A stretch of DNA of 9,350 nt from Halobacteriales archaeon. Lineage in GTDB: Archaea > Thermoplasmatota > E2 > JACPAO01 > JAHFTW01. A program made the translations under genes and the position numbers. The notes beneath the pieces were generated by a model, which saw nothing but the letters and a program-made list of their open reading frames with translations, was not told the DNA's origin and did not search any database. Within the stretch, counting starts at the first letter, position 1, and every line of letters begins with the position of its first letter. Of this stretch, positions 1-5,156 are shown in pieces. The stretch spans positions 1-9,350 of the forward strand of contig JAIVGU010000010.1 of the NCBI GenBank assembly GCA_020201445.1, given 5' to 3'.

Positions 1-191
1 CGCCCGAGGAGTGGAAAGCCCGCACCGAAGCGGCGCTCGCGCGCTCCGCGCGCATCCAGGCGGGCCTCGCCAAGTTGCACGAGGGCCTCGCCGCCCTAAA
101 GGCCGCCGCCGAGGAGGCGCACGCCGCCTTCGAGATGGCCGCCGTGGAGAGCGCCGTGAAGCCCCAGGAGCGTGAACCAGATGGCCGATGA
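1..191 (+). CDS. C-terminal fragment of an unidentified provirus gene upstream of the tape measure gene
   Basis: The frame starting at base 3 is open from the window edge to a TGA at 189-191, giving 62 residues of a protein whose start lies outside. The visible part is almost all Ala, Glu, Lys, Arg and Leu (for example WKARTEAALARSARIQAGLA), with heptad-like leucine and alanine spacing that suggests a long helix or coiled coil. It overlaps the tape measure start by 11 bases (ATGGCCGATGA), which suggests translational coupling. In tailed phages the gene just before the tape measure often encodes a tail assembly chaperone; that is only a positional inference, as no motif is recognisable. Low-complexity composition makes the frame plausible but not certain. 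Confidence 0.6.
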   Translation, partial: PEEWKARTEAALARSARIQAGLAKLHEGLAALKAAAEEAHAAFEMAAVESAVKPQEREPDGR

Positions 192-2181
192 AGACCTCCA
201 AGTGAAGGTTGCCCTCGACCTGTCGGGTTTCAACCAGGGCGTCGATGGGATGAAGCGGGGCGTGCGATCGTTCTCCGACGCCCTCACGGCCTCGATGATG
301 TCCTCCGCGCGCTCCGTGGAGGAGGCGAGCCGCCTTTTCACGCGCCTGGACCTGGCGCAAATCTCGACGACTCAGAGCATGGACTCCATGCGGGCCGCAC
401 AGGACCGCTACTCCGACGCCATCGCAAGGTTCGGCGCCAACTCCACGCAGGCCCGCAAGGCCGCGCAAGACCTGGAGCGCGCGCACATCTCGCTCGACAA
501 GGCGCAAATTCGCGCCGAGATGTCGATGGGCCTCGTGGCCGTCCAATCTTTGCAACTCGCCACGAAGGCGCCCGCCGCCGTCGCGGCTTTGCGCGCGCTC
601 ACCGCTGCGGAGTGGAACGCGGCGACCGCTGCCGCGGCCTTTGCAAACGTCGTCACCTTGGGCGCCGCCGCGGTCGGCGTCGTCGCCGGCTTCACGGCCA
701 TCAAATCCGCGATGGACGGCATCGGCGAGTCCACCGACCGCACGACGGAGAGCCTCATCGCGTTCAACTCCGCCGGTGCGGACGCTCGCCTGGAAGCGAC
801 ACGTCTTCGCCTGCAACAGTTGAAGTCCGAGATTGAGGGACTCAAGGACGACATCGACTTCAAGGGATGGGGTGACTGGCCGAACTTCGGTGACAACCCG
901 AAGAACCGGGAAAAACTGCAAAGCCTCTACGCCGAGCAGTCCCGCCTGATGTCAGGCCTTAGCGGCCAGGAGCAGGGCGCTTCAGACCTTCACAAGCACC
1001 TCGCCGACGAGTGGATCGCCACCGAGCAGGAGCGCCGTATCGAAACGTCGGGCACGCTCGCCGAAATCACCGCTCGCATCGTCGAGTATCAGAGGACGGT
1101 GAGCGAAGCCAAGGCGAAGCTCGTCTCGCCCGTCGATGAGAAGGCGCGCGCCGACTTGTCGAAGACGCTCGACGACGCCGAGCGCCATATGGACGTGCTC
1201 ACCCGCAAGGCCGGGCAGATGAACGAGGCGCAGTCGAAGTCCATCATCGAGCAATCGAAGGCTCTTCAGGACTCACTTTCCTCGGGCATGAATGACTTCG
1301 GCGTAAACCTCCAGAAGCTCTCCATCGCCACACTCACGGAGCTCTCGCGCATCGAGGGACCGCTCGGTGCACTCGCGGGTCGCTTGGAGAACGTGAAAGG
1401 CGCCGAGTATTCCCTCGCCGCCGAGGCGCTCAAGTCCTCGAAGGCGCTCCGTGACCAAACGGAGATCACGGCCGACAAGTCGGAAGCCACTTCAGAATTT
1501 CATAAGCGCCTACTTGACCTGGGCTTCACGGAGTCAGACATTGCGGCGCGTGTAGATGCCACTGGCCGCGCCTTGCGCGCGCAGGCCGACGCAACGCGGG
1601 ACGCCGCTTCGGCGACGGCTTCGGCTTCCTCCATGCCCGGTGCCAACTTCCGCACTCGGGAAGGCGTGGAATACGATGGCTTGACTGCTTTCCTTGAAGC
1701 CAACAAGCACAACATCGTTTCATTGATGACGGGGTTCACTGCGGGGTCCTACTCGAACAACGCCAACGCGAGCCTCTTCGACGGCGCCGCAATCGCAGAC
1801 GCCCTCATGGGGCGAACGGCGGGCAATGAGCGCGGCAACCCCGCGCAAATCTTCGCGGGTGGCCCAAATACGGATGCCCGCGCCCGGCTTCAAGATATCA
1901 TCAAGAGCCTCGTCTTGGCCAACGCGCCCGCAACGCAATGGGACTCCCTCCTCAAGCAGGCAGGCGTCCCCGGCTTCGCGCATGGCTTTGATGGCATCGT
2001 GCGTGGCCCGAGCCTATTCTTGGCCGGCGAGCACGGGGCCGAACGCGTCCAAGTGGGCAGGCCGGGCGCCAGTGACGCCAAGGGCACCACTGTCGTCTTC
2101 CAACCCGGCTCCATCATCGTGAATGGCGCCAAGGCGGACGACCTCATGCGGGAACTCCGGCGCCTGGGCGTGACGGCGTGA
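181..2181 (+). CDS. Phage-type tail tape measure protein
   Basis: Tape measure proteins set tail length and are packed inside the tail tube, with a hydrophobic part thought to help DNA entry. The 666-residue product starts with a segment typical of the family (LQVKVALDLSGFNQGVDGMK), followed by long helical, Ala/Glu/Lys/Arg-rich stretches. There is one hydrophobic segment at about residues 147-175 of this start, and a C-terminal region (last 68 residues) with the recurring tape measure ending: Gly-rich FAHGFDGIVRGPSLFLAGE, then GAERVQV, a beta-rich stretch and a final ELRRLG helix. I chose ATG 181 because AGGAG (166-170) sits 10 bases upstream; a GTG at 172 in the same frame would place that Shine-Dalgarno sequence too close. 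The protein is short for the family; at the usual rule of about 1.5 angstroms per residue it would suit a tail near 100 nm. No lysozyme or peptidase domain is visible. Confidence 0.88.
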   Translation: MADEDLQVKVALDLSGFNQGVDGMKRGVRSFSDALTASMMSSARSVEEASRLFTRLDLAQISTTQSMDSMRAAQDRYSDAIARFGANSTQARKAAQDLERAHISLDKAQIRAEMSMGLVAVQSLQLATKAPAAVAALRALTAAEWNAATAAAAFANVVTLGAAAVGVVAGFTAIKSAMDGIGESTDRTTESLIAFNSAGADARLEATRLRLQQLKSEIEGLKDDIDFKGWGDWPNFGDNPKNREKLQSLYAEQSRLMSGLSGQEQGASDLHKHLADEWIATEQERRIETSGTLAEITARIVEYQRTVSEAKAKLVSPVDEKARADLSKTLDDAERHMDVLTRKAGQMNEAQSKSIIEQSKALQDSLSSGMNDFGVNLQKLSIATLTELSRIEGPLGALAGRLENVKGAEYSLAAEALKSSKALRDQTEITADKSEATSEFHKRLLDLGFTESDIAARVDATGRALRAQADATRDAASATASASSMPGANFRTREGVEYDGLTAFLEANKHNIVSLMTGFTAGSYSNNANASLFDGAAIADALMGRTAGNERGNPAQIFAGGPNTDARARLQDIIKSLVLANAPATQWDSLLKQAGVPGFAHGFDGIVRGPSLFLAGEHGAERVQVGRPGASDAKGTTVVFQPGSIIVNGAKADDLMRELRRLGVTA

Positions 2182-2201
2182 ACTTCTCCCCTCTTCTTCC
2201 C

Positions 2202-2215
2202 CAAACGGGCGTTTG
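2202..2215. repeat. Short palindrome CAAACG-GG-CGTTTG ahead of the 30-residue ORF
   Basis: A perfect 6+2+6 inverted repeat ends three bases before the ATG at 2218 and follows a 22-base pyrimidine-rich tract (2181-2202). It occupies the place where a ribosome binding site would be expected, and no purine-rich Shine-Dalgarno sequence is visible between the tape measure stop and this ATG. It could be a small hairpin or an operator, or chance. Confidence 0.35.
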
Positions 2216-2217
2216 AC

Positions 2218-2310
2218 ATGAACAAATTGAATCTCAACAAGCGGGCGTTCGCCGTCGCCACGCCGGACCCTGTGCCTGCCGCGGCTCCGGCCGAGCCGGG
2301 ATTGGACTGA
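2218..2310 (+). CDS. 30-residue ORF coupled to the gp10-like gene
   Basis: ATG at 2218, TGA at 2308-2310. The product begins MNKLNLNKRAFAVA, basic at the N-terminus, and continues as a Pro/Ala-rich acidic tail ending in PGLD. No family is recognised. Support for it being real is positional: it fills the gap between the tape measure stop (2181) and the gp10-like start, and its stop shares one base with the next start (TGATG, 2308-2312), a typical coupling arrangement. It may be a small structural or assembly protein, or mainly a translated leader that delivers ribosomes to the next gene. The upstream region lacks a clear Shine-Dalgarno sequence. Confidence 0.5.
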   Translation: MNKLNLNKRAFAVATPDPVPAAAPAEPGLD

Positions 2311-2783
2311 TGGCGAACGGCCCCTTCCGCTTCAAGGTGAGCGCGAGCCTTGATGGCCAAGAGGCGCTCTTGCGGCGTCTCTACGAGCGCGCAAATCCCG
2401 AAGCGCAACGAGATATGCTTGAGTGGGCCGCGGACAAGGTGGCCTCCGAGGCGCGGCGCCTAGTGCCGCGGGAAACCGGTGAACTCCAGAGGGAAATCAC
2501 GGTGTTTCGCGATGGCGACCGCCCGACCGGCGTCGGCGTGCCCGCTTCGTCGCCGGCCATTCACAAGGCCCGCGCGACCGAGTTCGGCACTTGGAACTAT
2601 GACGTGGGCGCGCCCGCCGGCCCCAAAACCGAGTGGCGCGCCAAGAGCAAGCCGACGGCCGCAATGCCGTGGCTCCGCACGGCGCTCCTCGTGCGTCGGC
2701 AGTCCATCCTCCGCTACATGAAGAAAGTTCTCGTCTCGGGTCGCCGCGAGAAGTTCCGCACCTTGCGCGGCGAGGAATCTTAA
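2310..2783 (+). CDS. HK97 gp10-like head-tail connector / tail completion protein
   Basis: The 157-residue product matches the HK97 gp10-like family, whose members act at the neck or tail terminus of siphoviruses. Visible family marks are the N-terminal helix with ARRLVPRETGELQREI (residues 48-63, the usual A-x-x-x-P-x-x-T-G-x-L-x-x-x-I pattern), the central ATEFGT (89-94), and the late AAMPWLRTALL (117-127, equivalent to the common A-x-P-F-L-R-P-A). The C-terminus is a basic helix. Length is normal for the family. The start is fixed by the TGATG overlap with the preceding small ORF. In most tailed-phage genomes this gene lies upstream of the tube and tape measure genes with the other connectors; here it follows the tape measure, and no tail tip or fibre gene follows. 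Confidence 0.8.
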   Translation: MANGPFRFKVSASLDGQEALLRRLYERANPEAQRDMLEWAADKVASEARRLVPRETGELQREITVFRDGDRPTGVGVPASSPAIHKARATEFGTWNYDVGAPAGPKTEWRAKSKPTAAMPWLRTALLVRRQSILRYMKKVLVSGRREKFRTLRGEES

Positions 2784-2786
2784 CCG

Positions 2787-2876
2787 ATGAACGCCCAGGC
2801 GGGCTACTTCTTCACCGCTTGGGCAACACCGCGCACGGCACGAGAAGGGGTCGGGTGGGGTCCCCTCCCCCTTTGA
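2787..2876 (+). CDS. Possible 29-residue ORF after the gp10-like gene
   Basis: ATG 2787 to TGA 2874-2876 would encode a short product beginning MNAQAGYFFTAWA. The only support is an AGGA at 2773-2776, ten bases upstream, and its place three bases past the gp10-like stop. No family is recognised. The second half crosses a GC-rich G/C tract (2845-2871) that may itself form structure, so the ORF may be fortuitous. Confidence 0.25.
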   Translation: MNAQAGYFFTAWATPRTAREGVGWGPLPL

Positions 2877-2897
2877 TGACGGCCGATGCCCGCCTTT

Positions 2898-2923
2898 CCG
2901 CCCGCTCGTGGCGGGGGCTTTTT
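2898..2923 (+). terminator. Stem-loop plus T-run terminator closing the structural genes
   Basis: CCCGC (2901-2905), loop TCGTG, GCGGG (2911-2915), then GGC and five T residues (2919-2923). A shifted pairing CCGCC/GGCGG (2898-2902 with 2910-2914) is also possible. The form is that of an intrinsic terminator on the plus strand and it sits about 120 bases after the gp10-like stop, so it would separate the structural operon from the membrane protein gene that follows. If the host is an archaeon, the T-run alone could suffice for termination. Confidence 0.6.
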
Positions 2924-2946
2924 CCATCCCGCGACTCTCGGGCGTC

Positions 2947-3450
2947 GTGGCGTTCGACTGGTCTTGGTTCGACCGGCACTCCGGTGCCATCCAGGCGCTT
3001 TCGGCCGTTGGCGGACTCGTCTTCACCGCCGTGCTTGTTGTTGTCGCCCGCCAACAACAAAGGTTGCTCCGCGAACAGGACACGCGCGCGAAGCCGCGGC
3101 TCGCGCTTGGCGTTGTGAACCCGCCGAGATGGGCCGGCGGGGGAGACGAGGTGGCGATACTGTTCGAGGCCGCCAACACAGGCGGGGGCGAGACGGCTCC
3201 TCATCAGGTCGTCCTTGCATTTACGACCCCTGATGGAAAGAGGCACGAGGCGCCCGGTCGCGTGCATACTCGGCGAAGTGCAGGCGAAGGCTTGACGCTC
3301 CGAAGTGGCGAGCACGCCACCTTCACTTCCCAGATCCCTCTCTACGGCTTCAAGCCCACGCCAGAACATTCCATCACTCTGCGCGTGCTTCCCTTCGGTG
3401 GCCCGCCGAGCGACCCTGTGTCTGTGCCGAGCGTTGGGAGTTGGACGTGA
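2947..3450 (+). CDS. Single-pass membrane protein with soluble C-terminal domain, cargo-like
   Basis: The 167-residue product has one membrane segment at about residues 15-34 (AIQALSAVGGLVFTAVLVVV), then a basic, Gln/Arg-rich stretch (ARQQQRLLREQ) typical of a cytoplasmic flank. After that comes a beta-rich domain of about 115 residues with VAILFEAANTG and LRSGEHATFTSQI strands reminiscent of an immunoglobulin-like fold. I chose GTG 2947 because the earlier in-frame GTG at 2908 lies inside the terminator stem-loop. There is no good Shine-Dalgarno sequence. It stands alone behind a terminator and next to the integrase, a position typical of provirus genes expressed by the integrated element. 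A role in the infected cell envelope, such as exclusion of other viruses, is a guess from position only. Confidence 0.65.
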   Translation: MAFDWSWFDRHSGAIQALSAVGGLVFTAVLVVVARQQQRLLREQDTRAKPRLALGVVNPPRWAGGGDEVAILFEAANTGGGETAPHQVVLAFTTPDGKRHEAPGRVHTRRSAGEGLTLRSGEHATFTSQIPLYGFKPTPEHSITLRVLPFGGPPSDPVSVPSVGSWT

Positions 3451-3520
3451 CCTGGGCACAAGTGGTTTCACCAACCTCCCCGGCGCCGGTCTTAACGAAG
3501 TGCGGGCGAGTTTTTCCTTG

Positions 3521-3691
3521 ATGGCAACCGAAGCCACCAAACACAAATACCCGCAATGTGGACGCGAGTGGAACGAGGCGGACCTCTCCGGCCTGACGTG
3601 GCGCGAGGTCTACACCGACCACAAGCCGCATTGCCGCGGCAAGCCGCCGCGCGAACCGTCTTTCTTTGTCGGCACCGTGGGCGCGCGCTAG
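3521..3691 (+). CDS. 56-residue Cys/His protein, possibly a degenerate zinc finger
   Basis: ATG 3521 to TAG 3689-3691. The N-terminus reads MATEATKHKYPQCGREW, close to the common K-C-P-x-C-G-x-x-W zinc-ribbon knuckle, but the first Cys is Tyr (residue 10). A second cluster DHKPHC (residues 33-38) supplies His34, His37 and Cys38. Metal binding through Cys13, His and Cys38 is possible but not the canonical four-ligand set. In-frame GTG 3500 and TTG 3518 are alternative starts. The stop codon overlaps the convergent integrase stop. Function unknown; it may be a small DNA-binding protein of the provirus. Confidence 0.5.
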   Translation: MATEATKHKYPQCGREWNEADLSGLTWREVYTDHKPHCRGKPPREPSFFVGTVGAR

Positions 3692-4629
3692 AAGGGCGGC
3701 GCGCTCCGCTCGTAGGCTTCCTGTAAATTCTCGACCGCGTGCACGTAGCGAAGCGTCGTTTTCTTGTCTTTGTGTCGGAGTTGGCGTTGCAGGGCCGTGA
3801 TGCCCATTGGCGGCCTGCCTTCGCCGCCGGCCGCGGCGTGGGACGCGAAGGCGTGCCGAAATTCGTGGCACGTCACCCGTTGGCCGAGGTATCGCTTCGT
3901 GAGGTTGCCCACAAGGTCCGTCACGGCGTCGGGCGTGAGGTGGCCGCCCGTGAGGAGCGACTCAAAGAGGGGAGCCGCGGGATCGGGGCGCAGGCGCCGG
4001 CTCGTTAGGTGCTCCTCGATGGCGTCGAGGGCGAGGCGCGAGATGCAGATCCATCCCCCGTTGCCTCCCTTCGCCGCGGCTCGCCCGTCCTCCCCGATTT
4101 CCGGCACCCACACCTTGCGCGCCTCGAAGTCTACGTGCTCGACCTTGAGGGCGGCGACCTCGGCGCGGCGCAGGCCCGTGGCGAGCAGGGTCCGCACGAG
4201 GGCGTAGCGGCGGCGGTCCGGGATGCGGGCGAGGAGTTCGTGGATGCGGTCCATCGTGAGCGGCGCCTCGCGCGCATTGTGAGGTGTCGGCGGCACGAGG
4301 AACGCGCGCTCCTCGGCCTCGGAGAGCGGACGCCGTTTCCACTCAAACCATGCCTTCACCGTGAAGTAGCGAACGCGCTTCGTCGCGTCCGAGGGTTGGT
4401 GCTCCGTCTCGGAGAGGTAGGCGAAGTAAGCCTGGGCGTCTTCCACGCTCGGGTCGAGGTTTTGCGTCCACCGCAGGACGCCGCGCATCCGGGCGACGTA
4501 GGAGGTCGCCGTGCTCGGGCGGAGTTTCCTCCGGCGGTCAAAGCGCGTGCCCGTCAAGTAGCGTCGGAACCTCTCCAACGTGGCGGCCAACTCGGTTTCG
4601 ATGAACTCCGGTCGTGGTTCCTGGGGCAT
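3688..4629 (-). CDS. Tyrosine recombinase / provirus integrase
   Basis: Site-specific recombinase that would insert and excise the element. The 313-residue product has an N-terminal core-binding SAM-like domain (about residues 12-100) and a C-terminal catalytic domain with the full set of active-site residues: Arg154 in TGLRRAEV, a probable Lys187 in AAAKGGNGG, His255 and Arg258 in CHEFRHAFASH, His286 in LRHKD, and the nucleophile Tyr295 in LRYVH. It looks intact. The frame is open upstream to a GTG at 4680, but ATG 4629 gives the normal family length and start. A weak AGGA lies 11 bases upstream and an AT-rich GATAAA directly precedes the ATG. It converges on the 56-residue gene with overlapping stops (CTAG, 3688-3691) and its 5' end points to the tRNA(CAU) gene, the expected integration target. 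Confidence 0.93.
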   Translation of the reverse strand: MPQEPRPEFIETELAATLERFRRYLTGTRFDRRRKLRPSTATSYVARMRGVLRWTQNLDPSVEDAQAYFAYLSETEHQPSDATKRVRYFTVKAWFEWKRRPLSEAEERAFLVPPTPHNAREAPLTMDRIHELLARIPDRRRYALVRTLLATGLRRAEVAALKVEHVDFEARKVWVPEIGEDGRAAAKGGNGGWICISRLALDAIEEHLTSRRLRPDPAAPLFESLLTGGHLTPDAVTDLVGNLTKRYLGQRVTCHEFRHAFASHAAAGGEGRPPMGITALQRQLRHKDKKTTLRYVHAVENLQEAYERSAPPF

Positions 4630-4678
4630 TTTATCGTGCGTCCTGCGCCCAACAGGAGAACGGGCCGACCCGGGCCTC

Positions 4679-4729
4679 ACCGTGCCACGGTCAAGCCTGG
4701 AGTGCCCAAGCCGTGGCTCGTTTCACGGC
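4679..4729. promoter_or_regulatory. Two inverted repeats sharing CCGTG/CACGG upstream of the integrase
   Basis: ACCGTG-C-CACGGT (4679-4691) is a perfect 13-base palindrome. GCCGTG (4710-4715) pairs with CACGGC (4724-4729) around an eight-base centre. Both share the CCGTG/CACGG half-site, lie 50-100 bases upstream of the integrase start, and sit between it and the tRNA target. They could be integrase arm-type sites, excisionase or repressor operators. No direct evidence separates these from chance in GC-rich DNA. Confidence 0.35.
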
Positions 4730-4784
4730 CAGGATGCCTGCCCTAGTGCCAACGCGGAAACCCCGCGCCACTCCTGGAAAGTCA

Positions 4785-4810
4785 TGGGGATGGCCGGAAT
4801 TGAACCGGCG
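4785..4810. other. Putative provirus right attachment site (3' end of tRNA(CAU))
   Basis: The T-arm and 3' acceptor strand of the tRNA gene are the usual crossover region for tyrosine integrases. The intact tRNA with the integrase gene immediately past its 3' end implies that the element carried a copy of this segment and restored the tRNA on integration. The exact core cannot be delimited, because the second copy (left att) is not in the window. Confidence 0.5.
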
Positions 4811-4857
4811 ACCTGGGCATTATGAGTGCCCCGCCCTAACCCCTAGGCCACATCCCC
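4785..4857 (-). tRNA. tRNA(CAU), probably elongator tRNA-Met
   Basis: Full cloverleaf of 73 nucleotides on the minus strand: acceptor GGGGATG/CATCCCC (7 bp), D-arm GCCTAGGGGTTAGGGC, anticodon stem GGGCA/TGCCC with loop CTCATAA (anticodon CAT, plus-strand 4822-4824), variable loop AGGTC, T-arm GCCGG-TTCAATT-CCGGC, discriminator A. No CCA is encoded. The anticodon stem lacks the three stacked G-C pairs next to the loop that mark initiators, so elongator Met is favoured; tRNA-Ile2 (CAU, modified C34) is the alternative. No promoter is visible in the 61 bases before it, so it is probably processed from a transcript that starts before tRNA-Ala. The integrase lies just past its 3' end. Confidence 0.95.
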
Positions 4858-4918
4858 GTGGTCACAAAGCCGTGGGGTGCCCGGGGGACCAGGCAGGGGC
4901 CCAGCGGGCTTTGCGAAG

Positions 4919-4991
4919 TGGAGCGGAGGGGATTCGAACCCCTGGCCTCGTCCATGCCAAGGACGCGATCTTCCAACTGATCTACCGCCCC
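4919..4991 (-). tRNA. tRNA-Ala (GGC)
   Basis: Full 73-nucleotide cloverleaf on the minus strand: acceptor GGGGCGG with CCGCTCC, D-arm TA-GATC-AGTTGGAA-GATC, anticodon stem CGTCC/GGACG with loop TTGGCAT (anticodon GGC, plus-strand 4956-4958), T-arm AGGGG-TTCGAAT-CCCCT, discriminator A. The acceptor stem has a G3:U70 wobble pair, the classic alanine identity element, which confirms the assignment. No CCA is encoded. The D-arm and GAGGCC variable region look archaeal. The first eight bases of the gene form part of a perfect 32-bp palindrome. Confidence 0.97.
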
Positions 4992-5015
4992 GTGCCCCGC
5001 GGGGCACGGGGCGGT
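4984..5015. repeat. Perfect 32-bp palindrome spanning the tRNA-Ala 5' end
   Basis: The left half ACCGCCCCGTGCCCCG (4984-4999) is followed immediately by its exact reverse complement (5000-5015). Eight bases are the start of the mature tRNA and 24 lie upstream. On the minus strand, CCTATCACC (5021-5013) just beyond it is a weak TATA-like box at about -22 to -30 of the tRNA. If this is the promoter, transcription would begin near the tRNA 5' end and the palindrome would act only as DNA, for example as an operator. If transcription starts further upstream, the 5' leader could pair with the acceptor 5' strand and compete with tRNA folding. Confidence 0.8.
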
Positions 5016-5024
5016 GATAGGCCG

Positions 5025-5154
5025 TCCGTCGCTGCTGCGACGGCCGGCCATCTAGCCGCCCCTTTCCCAAGGGGTCGAGCGCATCCCCAGGGGGACGCGG
5101 GCGAGCCGCCCACAGGGCCGGGGTATTTGAGTGCGCCGGAGCGCGGGGTCGCGC
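5025..5154. other. Hairpin-dense GC-rich intergenic region
   Basis: Between the palindrome and the six-TM gene there is no convincing ORF but a run of short perfect stems: CCGTCG/CGACGG (5025-5042), CCCCTT/AAGGGG (5059-5074), TCCCC/GGGGA flanked by GCG/CGC (5079-5098), GGGCG/CGCCC (5099-5111) and GCGCG/CGCGC (5141-5154). The last, directly past the operon stop on the minus strand, could aid termination, although no T-run follows. The rest could be a structured leader of the tRNA transcript, a small RNA, or chance in very GC-rich DNA. Confidence 0.3.
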
Positions 5155-5156
5155 CG

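Noticed and set aside
4708..4875. Direct repeat AAGCCGTGG (4708-4716 and 4867-4875) flanking the tRNA(CAU) gene as att sites.
   Set aside because: Only nine bases, and it does not overlap the tRNA 3' end where such integrases recombine. The true partner att site should be at the far left end of the element.
4858..4918. tRNA intron or third RNA gene in the spacer between the two tRNAs (CAAAGCC/GGCTTTG pair at 4865-4871 and 4907-4913).
   Set aside because: Both tRNAs fold fully without an intron, and the spacer has no cloverleaf; the seven-base pair around a 35-base loop is weak evidence for a separate RNA.
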